A DNA stretch of 5,299 nucleotides from Accumulibacter sp. (GTDB lineage Bacteria > Pseudomonadota > Gammaproteobacteria > Burkholderiales > Rhodocyclaceae). The position numbers and the translations under genes are program-made. The notes under the pieces were generated by a model. The model was not told where the DNA came from. It ran no database searches and saw only the letters and a list, made by a program, of their open reading frames with translations. This document shows positions 1 through 4,447 of this stretch, in pieces; within the stretch, counting starts at the first letter, position 1; the number at the start of each line of letters is the position of its first letter. Where the stretch lies: positions 1 to 5,299 of the forward strand of contig JAISQQ010000394.1 in NCBI GenBank assembly GCA_031274075.1, given 5' to 3'.

Positions 1-195
1 AAGCTGCGTTTTGGAGATATACGCCGTGGCAAGGGTAAACGCGGTGGACTGAGAGTGATTTATTTCTGGTGGGAGGATGGAAAACAATGTTGGCTGTTTA
101 CTCTTTACGACAAGGATGAAATGGATGATTTATCCGCCGATGAAAGAAAAGCGGTCCGGAAATTGCTCAAAGCTGAACTGGAGGCCCGAAAATGA
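1..195 (+). CDS. higB: HigB2/RelE-family toxin, 3' part (5' end outside window)
   Basis: This is the C-terminal 64 residues of a type II toxin, open from base 1 and ending at TGA 193-195. The visible part has the basic stretch RRGKGKRGGLR followed by VIYFWW, then LFTLYDKDEMDDLS and a Lys-rich helix. This is the typical C-terminal half of the RelE/HigB superfamily, closest in my recall to Vibrio cholerae HigB2 (about 110 residues), so roughly 45-50 N-terminal residues lie upstream. Known family members are ribosome-dependent mRNA interferases that act in the cytoplasm and are neutralised by the cognate antitoxin; activity here is inferred. The downstream antitoxin overlaps the stop codon (ATGA). 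The toxin-first order is characteristic of higBA-type systems. Base composition (about 46% GC) is well below that of the dct and hem genes, which suggests horizontal acquisition. No frameshift or stop is seen in the visible part. Confidence 0.85.
   Translation, partial: KLRFGDIRRGKGKRGGLRVIYFWWEDGKQCWLFTLYDKDEMDDLSADERKAVRKLLKAELEARK
180..184 (+). promoter_or_regulatory. Ribosome binding site of higA inside the toxin gene
   Basis: GGAGG lies 7 nt before the ATG at 192. It is embedded in the last codons of the toxin gene, so the antitoxin need not depend only on translational coupling through the ATGA overlap. Confidence 0.7.
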
Positions 196-509
196 ACCAA
201 AAACGTCATCTTTTTTCGGAGATTTCCGAGGGTTTTGAAGCGCTCGAAGCGGAACGGAAAGGCAAATTGACCTTACGGACTCACCGCATTCCAGCCTTGC
301 CCGCGGTAAAGGTCGATGCCGAGGCGTTGCTGGCCTTGCGTGAGCGCTTGCATCTCTCACGGACCGTGTTTGCCAGAGTGCTGCGGACAAACCCGCGTAC
401 CCTGGAAAATTGGGAGCAAGGCCGGGCGCGGCCGAACGCGCAGGCAGCGCTTCTGATCCGGCTGGTGGAAAAATTTCCGGATACGGTAGAGCGCTTGGCG
501 TTAGTGTAG
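192..509 (+). CDS. higA: HigA2-type XRE-family antitoxin
   Basis: This is a complete 105-residue protein. A helix-turn-helix DNA-binding domain covers about residues 44-95. Its core runs SRTVFARVLRTNPRTLENWEQGR (residues 56-78), with recognition-helix signature RTLENWEQGR followed by PN, as in V. cholerae HigA2 (104 residues) and NadS-like regulators. The first 40 or so residues are charged and lack an obvious fold. In HigA2 the corresponding segment is an intrinsically disordered toxin-binding arm, so the same role is inferred. The ATG overlaps the toxin stop codon (ATGA) and has its own strong Shine-Dalgarno GGAGG at 180-184, 7 nt upstream, which would favour antitoxin synthesis. By family analogy HigA, alone or with HigB, represses the operon promoter, which lies outside the window upstream of the toxin. 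The gene converges on dctM. Confidence 0.88.
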   Translation: MNQKRHLFSEISEGFEALEAERKGKLTLRTHRIPALPAVKVDAEALLALRERLHLSRTVFARVLRTNPRTLENWEQGRARPNAQAALLIRLVEKFPDTVERLALV

Positions 510-514
510 CCATC

Positions 515-533
515 CTCTTTTAGAGTGTTTTTT
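515..533 (+). terminator. Weak terminator-like site after higA
   Basis: Six bases after the higA stop, CTCT (515-518) and AGAG (522-525) can pair around a TTT loop, followed by TG and six T residues (528-533). The stem is only 4 bp, so termination would be inefficient. An alternative longer-range pairing is GAGTGTT (523-529) with AACACTC (545-551). It is a candidate only. Confidence 0.3.
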
Positions 534-580
534 ATTCAAGTGCTAACACTCCTTATCGGTAGGATAACGTATGGCTTCTG

Positions 581-617
581 ATTCCTGGATTCCGGCGTAA
601 GCCTGGAATCCAGGAAT
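581..617. repeat. Palindromic intergenic hairpin (13-bp stem)
   Basis: The arm at 581-593 (ATTCCTGGATTCC) is the perfect reverse complement of 605-617. Inside it, GGC (594-596) can pair with GCC (601-603) around GTAA, with one bulged T at 604. The form, a CCTGGATTCCGGC arm with a short loop, resembles the REP-like extragenic palindromes common between genes in proteobacteria. It lies between convergent higA and dctM and could serve either strand as an mRNA 3'-end stabiliser or a terminator, although no T-tract follows it. Confidence 0.75.
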
Positions 618-627
618 TCGAGATTCA

Positions 628-708
628 GATGACAGATGCCAGGAATCAGTCCAGTCACCGGGCGCAAAGCGCCCGCAAATATTACTGTCCTCTGTCATCC
701 GTCCTCTG
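628..708. repeat. Short dispersed element, copy 1
   Basis: This element has imperfect inverted ends: 628-646 (GATGACAGATGCCAGGAAT) matches the reverse complement of 681-699 at 16 of 19 bases. A perfect 6-bp GC hairpin sits near the centre (GGGCGC 660-665, loop AAA, GCGCCC 669-674). Bases 645-708 align without gaps to 4310-4373 in the same orientation at 49 of 64 positions; the last 24 columns (685-708) match at 22. The similarity ends 1 base before the dctM stop codon (710-712). No reading frame in it looks like a gene. It may be a non-autonomous, MITE-like or REP-like element; the class is not identified. Confidence 0.65.
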
Positions 709-709
709 A

Positions 710-2212
710 TCACTTCGGCCAGTTGGCCCAGTCGGGCACCATGCCCAGCTTGTCCGGCAGCCACATCGACAGTTCGGGAACGAACTGGATGACGATCAAG
801 GTGACGATCAGCGCGATGAAGAACGGCATCAGCGGCTTGATCACCTCCTCGACCTTCTTGCCGGCGACGCGCGCGCCGACGAACAGTACCGGGGCGCTCG
901 GCGGCGAGATCACCGCGATGCACATGTTGAACACCATCATCATGCCGAAATGCACGGGGTGGATGAAAAACGGCTCGGCCTGCGCGATGGGCAGGAAGAT
1001 CGGCGTGAAGATCAGCACCGCCGGCGTGGCGTCCAGCGGGATGCCGATGACCAGCAGGATCACCATCATCAGCATCAGGAAGGCGATCTTGTTGCCGCCG
1101 GTCACTTCGATCATCCAGTTGGCGATCAACTCGGGGATGTCAGCGAAGGTCATGGCGAAACTCATGATCGTCGACAGGCCGATCAGGAAGATCACCACCG
1201 ACGACGTGCGCGTGGCGTTCATCAGGATGCCCGGCAGATCCTTCACTCCGATCGTGCGGTAGACGAACGAGAGGACCAGCGCATAGGCCACGGCGATGGC
1301 CGAGCCCTCGGTCGGCGTGAAGAAGCCCTTGACGATGCCGACCATGACGATGACCACCAGCATCAGGCTGGGCAACGCCCGCCAGAAGATCAGCAGGCCG
1401 TCCTTGAGGGACGGATAGCCCAGGCCCTTCAATTCCTTGTGCTGGCGGGCGTACCACCACACGATGAGCATGCAGGTGAGGCCCCACAGGAAGCCGGGCA
1501 CGTAGCCCGCCAAGAACAGCGCGCCGACCGACGCCTGCGACACCATGGCGTAAACGACGGTGGTGTTACTCGGCGGGATCAGCATGCCGGACGGGGCGGA
1601 GGCGATGTTGGCCGCGGCGGCCCAATTCATGTCGTAGCCGTCCTTCCTTTCGGCGGGACTCATCACCGAGCCGACGGCGGACGCGCCGGCCAGGGCCGAA
1701 CCGGAGATGGAGCCGAACATCATGTTGGCCAGGATGTTGGTGTGCATCAGCGCGCCGGGCATCTGGCCGGTCAGTGCCTTGGCCAGGTCGATCAGGCGGG
1801 CGGCGATGCCGCCCTGGTTCATGATGGCGCCGGCGAGCACGAACAGCGGGATGCACAGCAGGTTGAAGTTGTCGATGCCGTCGAAGATCTTCTGCGCCGA
1901 CGCATACAGGCCGCGCTCGGCGTCGGGCATGATCAATACCAGCGCGAAGGCCGACGGCAGGCCGATCGACACCGCCACCGAGACGCCGATGGCCATCAGC
2001 CCGAACATGCCGCCGATCAGGATGATCGTCACCAGCAAGGCCTCGCTCATGACATCGAAATTGATCGCGAACCAGGCGGCGAACGCCAGCAGCGCCGCGA
2101 CGCACACGCCGCCGGCCACCCTGGGCAGCCAGGCGCGCCCGCCGGGGACGGGTCTGGCGGGCGGGGAATCCGCCAACGGACGGGTCGTCACATCGTCATC
2201 ATGGTCAGCCAT
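710..2212 (-). CDS. dctM: TRAP transporter large permease subunit (DctM family)
   Basis: This is the large membrane subunit of a TRAP transporter, 500 residues with many hydrophobic segments, forming the transport domain in the inner membrane. Family motifs in order are MFGSISGSALAGASAVG (165-181) followed by a GY at 192-193, IPPSNT (212-217), GFFTPTEGSAIAVAYA (296-311), GIPLDATPAVLIFTP (390-404), and HFGMMMVFN...ISPPSAPVLFV (421-445). The protein is longer than the usual 425 or so residues because of an acidic, proline-rich cytoplasmic head (1-30) and an extra hydrophobic segment (about 31-50) before the conserved core. I chose ATG at 2212 because GAGGGG (2221-2226) lies 8 nt before it. A TTG at 2218, overlapping the dctQ stop, would have the same Shine-Dalgarno only 2 nt away. 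The start is 2 nt after the dctQ stop, so translation is probably coupled. The substrate cannot be read from this subunit. Confidence 0.95.
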   Translation of the reverse strand: MADHDDDVTTRPLADSPPARPVPGGRAWLPRVAGGVCVAALLAFAAWFAINFDVMSEALLVTIILIGGMFGLMAIGVSVAVSIGLPSAFALVLIMPDAERGLYASAQKIFDGIDNFNLLCIPLFVLAGAIMNQGGIAARLIDLAKALTGQMPGALMHTNILANMMFGSISGSALAGASAVGSVMSPAERKDGYDMNWAAAANIASAPSGMLIPPSNTTVVYAMVSQASVGALFLAGYVPGFLWGLTCMLIVWWYARQHKELKGLGYPSLKDGLLIFWRALPSLMLVVIVMVGIVKGFFTPTEGSAIAVAYALVLSFVYRTIGVKDLPGILMNATRTSSVVIFLIGLSTIMSFAMTFADIPELIANWMIEVTGGNKIAFLMLMMVILLVIGIPLDATPAVLIFTPIFLPIAQAEPFFIHPVHFGMMMVFNMCIAVISPPSAPVLFVGARVAGKKVEEVIKPLMPFFIALIVTLIVIQFVPELSMWLPDKLGMVPDWANWPK

Positions 2213-2214
2213 GC

Positions 2215-2766
2215 TCAAATCCCCTCATCCCGTAGATCGAAGATGTCGATATCGTCGTCGTCTTTGACCCCGGTCTTGCGCACGATCGCTTCGCCCAAGT
2301 GGATCAGCGAGTAGAAGGCGATCAGCGCGCCGGAGATCAACAGCACCGAGTAGAGCTGTCCCTGTGAAAACGGCAACAACTCGACCGTCTGGTCCCAGGT
2401 CTTCGAGACGTAGCGCCAGCCGCCGTAGATCATCACCCAGACGGCGAAAAAGGCGACGATGGAATGCGCGATGCATTCGACGATCCTGGCGACGACGGCG
2501 GGAAACTGGCGCACCAGGAAGTCGATGGCGACGTCGTCGTTCTCGCCGATCACATAGGCGGCGCCCAACAGGCCGAGCCAGATGAAGACATAGCGTCCCA
2601 TCGCTTCCGTCCAGGCGAAACCGGTCTTCATCAGGCCGATGGGGATGAGCAGTTGGCGCTGGGCGACTTGATACACGACCAGGACGACCAGGGCCACGAA
2701 CAGGAGGATACACATCCAGCGCAGCATGAACTCGATGCCTTCCCTGAATACTTGAATGACTTTCAT
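2215..2766 (-). CDS. dctQ: TRAP transporter small permease subunit (DctQ family)
   Basis: This is a 183-residue inner-membrane protein with four hydrophobic segments, at about residues 17-35, 56-74, 94-117 and 138-157. That is the DctQ topology. Family hallmarks are WTEAMGRYVFIWLGLLGAA (52-70) and the following short loop with DDVAIDFL (77-84). DctQ pairs with DctM to form the membrane complex that receives ligand from DctP; it is thought to act as a scaffold in the elevator-type mechanism. The C-terminus is unusually acidic (KDDDDIDIFDLRDE, 168-181). ATG 2766 has a modest Shine-Dalgarno, AAAAGG, on the minus strand at 2775-2780, 8 nt upstream. Stop TGA is at 2217-2215 with dctM 2 nt further on, so the two form one translational unit. 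It lies 272 bp downstream of dctP. Confidence 0.93.
   Translation of the reverse strand: MKVIQVFREGIEFMLRWMCILLFVALVVLVVYQVAQRQLLIPIGLMKTGFAWTEAMGRYVFIWLGLLGAAYVIGENDDVAIDFLVRQFPAVVARIVECIAHSIVAFFAVWVMIYGGWRYVSKTWDQTVELLPFSQGQLYSVLLISGALIAFYSLIHLGEAIVRKTGVKDDDDIDIFDLRDEGI
2221..2226 (-). promoter_or_regulatory. Ribosome binding site deciding the dctM start
   Basis: GAGGGG on the minus strand lies 8 nt before ATG 2212 and inside the last codons of dctQ. The spacing supports ATG 2212 and argues against the overlapping TTG at 2218. Confidence 0.65.
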
Positions 2767-2816
2767 GTCATCTGCCTTTTATGGTGTTATGGTGAAATCA
2801 GTGGCGGATAAAGATG

Positions 2817-2846
2817 AGGGGCGAAGAGGGGCGAAGAAAGGCGAAA
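2817..2846. repeat. Three 10-bp tandem units in the dctP-dctQ gap
   Basis: AGGGGCGAAG occurs at 2817-2826 and again at 2827-2836, followed by the degenerate AAAGGCGAAA at 2837-2846. The array lies 50-80 bp before dctQ, in its probable leader. It may be a replication-slippage remnant or a protein-binding array. No function is recognised. Confidence 0.6.
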
Positions 2847-2908
2847 ACCGATGCCTCGACGCCGCGCCGGCCCGTGGAAGCCCCGCGCCCCATCGCGCGC
2901 GATGCCAA

Positions 2909-2935
2909 ATTGTACTCATGTTGCAATTTTGGCAA
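2909..2935 (-). promoter_or_regulatory. Candidate dctQM promoter overlapped by an inverted repeat
   Basis: On the minus strand TTGCCA (2935-2930) and TACAAT (2914-2909) each match the sigma-70 consensus at 5 of 6 positions, separated by a short 15-bp spacer. The site is an AT-rich island in GC-rich surroundings. An inverted repeat, TGCCAAATTG (2903-2912) against CAATTTTGGCA (2924-2934) with one bulge, covers both boxes and would suit a repressor. Transcription would begin near 2902 and give dctQ a leader of about 135 nt. This is predicted from sequence only. Confidence 0.4.
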
Positions 2936-2997
2936 CTCCGCGCCCAATCGCGCACCCGATCCCGAAGGACCGCGCGCGATTGACGGACTGACGGAAA

Positions 2998-3032
2998 CCG
3001 GGCGGGTCTCCCTCAGGGAAAGACCCGCCCGG
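2998..3032 (-). terminator. Strong hairpin terminator or attenuator after dctP
   Basis: CCGGGCGGGTCT (2998-3009) pairs perfectly over 12 bp with AGACCCGCCCGG (3021-3032). Within the loop CCC (3010-3012) may pair further with GGG (3016-3018). The hairpin begins 6 nt after the dctP stop codon. On the minus strand only three T residues follow the stem, so termination may be partial or the hairpin may act mainly as a 3'-end stabiliser. In either role it would let dctP mRNA exceed dctQM mRNA, as suits a binding protein needed in excess. Confidence 0.75.
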
Positions 3033-3038
3033 CGGAGG

Positions 3039-4073
3039 CTACTTTCTCGGATACTTGGCGTTGGCCGCCTGGATGGCGTCGTACAGCTTCTGGCGCACCG
3101 GGTTGTTGATCGATTCCTTGACCAGCGGCGCCACGGCGGCCTTGAAGGCGGGAACGTCCACATCGGTGACGAAGTTGGCGCCCTTGGCCTTGGCGGCCTT
3201 GATCGAGTTATCGACGAACACCTGGAATTCCTCGTTGGCGATCTTCGTGATCTCGGGCACCAGGTCGAGCAGCGCCTTGCGGTCGGCCTCGGGCATCTTG
3301 TTCAAGAGGTCGGAGTTCATGATCAGATAGTCGGGGATCATCAAGTGCAGCGTGTAGTTGTAGAACTTGGCGACCTCGTCGTGCTTCAGCGCGTCATACA
3401 CCGTCTCGTTGTTCTCCGCGCCGTCCAGCGTGCCGGTCTGCAGGGCCGAATAGACGTCGCCCTGGCCCATCGGCGTCGCCACCGCGCCCATCAACTGGAT
3501 CATCTTGACCTGCGAGTCGGACTGCTGCACGCGGATCTTCTGGCCGGTCAGATCCGCGATGTTGCGCACGGCCTTCTTGGTGTAGACGTTGCGGGCGCCG
3601 GCGTATACCAAGGTCAGTATCCTGATGTTCTTGCTGGCCACCAGGGAGTTCTTGAACTCGCCCATCACCGCTTCGTCGCCGAGAACGGCCTGCTGCGCCT
3701 CGTAGCTGTCGAACATGTACGGCAGGTTGAAGACGATGGCGTCGGCGTTCATCGATTCGATCGGGGGACCGCCGAACCAGCCCATGGCCACCGAACCGTC
3801 CGATATGTTGTTGATGACCGACGATTGCGTGCCCAGGGTTTCGTTGGGATAGACCTTGATGGTGTAGCAGCCGCCCGTGGCCTGCAGCAGGCGCTTGCCG
3901 AACTCGGTGCCCGCCTTGTACTGCGGATGGGCTTCGGTCTGGTTGAACGCCAGCTTGAACTCGGTCGCTCTTTTGCATTTTTCTTCCGCGGCGGTGGCGC
4001 CGCTGCCGTACATGACCGTGCCGAGCATGGCCAGGGCGAGGCCGCCGGCCCGGATTGCGTTGCGGGTTTTCAT
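3039..4073 (-). CDS. dctP: TRAP transporter periplasmic solute-binding protein (DctP family)
   Basis: This is a 344-residue exported binding protein. A Sec signal peptide covers about residues 1-28: MKTRNAIR, a hydrophobic core, then ATA|A as the likely signal peptidase I site. The DctP core follows. LTGQKIRVQQSD (175-186) carries the conserved substrate-carboxylate arginine, R181. PMGQGDVYSALQTGTLDGAENN (201-222) is the second family signature. Mature-chain cysteines C33 and C69 could form a disulfide, which is inferred. The length is normal for the family. ATG 4073 is preceded by a strong Shine-Dalgarno, AAAGGAGA, on the minus strand at 4081-4088; the stop is TAG 3041-3039. As first gene of the locus it would be the most highly expressed, helped by the hairpin just downstream. 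The ligand cannot be assigned; an organic or sugar acid is likely because of R181. The dctP symbol denotes the family, not proven C4-dicarboxylate specificity. Confidence 0.95.
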   Translation of the reverse strand: MKTRNAIRAGGLALAMLGTVMYGSGATAAEEKCKRATEFKLAFNQTEAHPQYKAGTEFGKRLLQATGGCYTIKVYPNETLGTQSSVINNISDGSVAMGWFGGPPIESMNADAIVFNLPYMFDSYEAQQAVLGDEAVMGEFKNSLVASKNIRILTLVYAGARNVYTKKAVRNIADLTGQKIRVQQSDSQVKMIQLMGAVATPMGQGDVYSALQTGTLDGAENNETVYDALKHDEVAKFYNYTLHLMIPDYLIMNSDLLNKMPEADRKALLDLVPEITKIANEEFQVFVDNSIKAAKAKGANFVTDVDVPAFKAAVAPLVKESINNPVRQKLYDAIQAANAKYPRK

Positions 4074-4090
4074 CTCGTTGTCTCCTTTGA

Positions 4091-4124
4091 CGTGGTTGTT
4101 GCGTTGTTGTTACCTTGTTGTTGC
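4091..4124 (-). promoter_or_regulatory. CA-rich leader of dctP mRNA
   Basis: On the minus strand this reads as repeated CAACAAC/AACAAC triplets with few G or T residues, ending just before the AAAGGAGA ribosome binding site. Such unstructured C/A-rich leaders act as translation enhancers and as GcvB-type small-RNA targets in enteric transporter mRNAs such as gltI and dppA. Whether that applies here is inference. Confidence 0.4.
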
Positions 4125-4234
4125 CTGCTGGCGCGAACGGCAACTCGTTCAGCCCTCCCGGGCAATTGACCATTGACCGCGGTTGCCTTGTCGCAACCAC
4201 CTGCCGTGAGGCGCCGCTCACGCCAAGCGCGCCA

Positions 4235-4264
4235 AGTATAAGATAGCCGCGTTTGTCTCACCAA
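4235..4264 (-). promoter_or_regulatory. Candidate dctP promoter
   Basis: On the minus strand TATACT (4240-4235) matches the sigma-70 -10 box at 5 of 6 positions. TTGGTG (4264-4259) is a weaker -35 box with an 18-bp spacer. Transcription would start near 4228 and give a leader of about 155 nt. A direct repeat CGCCAAG (4221-4227 and 4230-4236) and the inverted repeat CGTGAG/CTCACG (4205-4222) lie at and just beyond the predicted start, where a repressor could act. Confidence 0.4.
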
Positions 4265-4278
4265 GGAAAATATTTGAC

Positions 4279-4373
4279 GGTGACGGAGGGCGGACGCCAG
4301 GAATCGGGAATCGGATCCGTCGGCGGGCGCGAAACGCCCACGAGAATCACTGCCCTCTGTCATCAGTCCTCTG
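4279..4373. repeat. Short dispersed element, copy 2
   Basis: This is the second copy, in the same orientation as the one at 628-708. Inverted ends are 4279-4293 (GGTGACGGAGGGCGG) against 4350-4364, matching at 12 of 15 bases. The central hairpin is GGGCG (4325-4329), loop CGAAA, CGCCC (4335-4339). Bases 4310-4373 align to 645-708, and 4293-4305 align to 635-647 at 12 of 13 bases. Relative to copy 1 it carries 7 extra bases, apparently a small tandem duplication of GGAATCG (4300-4313). It ends about 16 bp before the hemC -10 box, so it occupies the -35 region and upstream of the hemC promoter. Confidence 0.65.
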
Positions 4374-4388
4374 TCTTCTGAACCCCCA

Positions 4389-4397
4389 TGCTAGAAT
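4389..4397 (+). promoter_or_regulatory. hemC promoter, extended -10
   Basis: TG at 4389-4390, one base, then TAGAAT (4392-4397) fits an extended sigma-70 -10 element. No good -35 box stands 16-18 bp upstream, which extended -10 promoters tolerate. The predicted start near 4404 lies after the in-frame ATG at 4388, which argues that this ATG is not the hemC start. Confidence 0.5.
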
Positions 4398-4436
4398 CGG
4401 CGAGTCGTTCTCCAGGTTGCCAATTTCCGCGCTTTC

Positions 4437-4442
4437 AGGAAG
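4437..4442 (+). promoter_or_regulatory. Ribosome binding site deciding the hemC start
   Basis: AGGAAG lies 5 nt before GTG 4448. The alternative in-frame ATG at 4388 is preceded by a C-run with no Shine-Dalgarno. Confidence 0.6.
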
Positions 4443-4447
4443 CCAAC

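Larger units (their letters stand above)
4074..4447. other. Divergent intergenic region between dctP and hemC
   Basis: This 374-bp stretch contains no credible gene. From left to right it holds the dctP Shine-Dalgarno (4081-4088), a CA-rich dctP leader (4091-4124), a tandem 7-mer ATTGACC (4165-4171 and 4172-4178), a small inverted repeat GGTTGC/GCAACC (4181-4186 and 4193-4198), and an inverted repeat CGTGAG/CTCACG (4205-4210 and 4217-4222). It continues with the dctP promoter candidate (4235-4264), copy 2 of the dispersed element (4279-4373), the hemC extended -10 (4389-4397) and the hemC ribosome binding site (4437-4442). The short repeats around the dctP promoter are possible regulator sites. 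None matches an operator I recognise. Confidence 0.7.

Noticed and set aside
510..620. Integron attC site after higBA
   Set aside because: HigBA2 pairs occur in integron cassettes, so I looked for GTTRRRY and RYYYAAC core boxes. GTTAGTG (500-506) and TGCTAAC (541-547) do not fit, and the hairpin at 581-617 lacks the attC box layout.
950..2314. Long plus-strand open frame opposite dctM and dctQ (about 454 codons)
   Set aside because: It is dominated by His, Gln, Asp, Arg and Gly with no fold or motif, as expected for the antisense frame of GC-rich genes. The opposite strand carries clear DctM and DctQ motifs.
2814..4169. Long plus-strand open frame opposite dctP (about 451 codons)
   Set aside because: Its composition is rich in Arg, His, Val and Leu with no recognisable domain. 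It runs through the dctP terminator and leader and is mirrored by a convincing DctP protein.
4070..4363. Minus-strand frame of about 97 codons over the dctP leader and repeat copy 2, with a start similar to a frame in copy 1
   Set aside because: The shared N-terminal peptide only reflects the repeated DNA. The frame has no ribosome binding site evidence and overlaps the dctP leader and start.
4388..4447. hemC start at ATG 4388, adding 20 residues
   Set aside because: There is no Shine-Dalgarno before it, the added residues do not resemble HemC, and the ATG overlaps the predicted -10 region. GTG 4448 has AGGAAG at good spacing.
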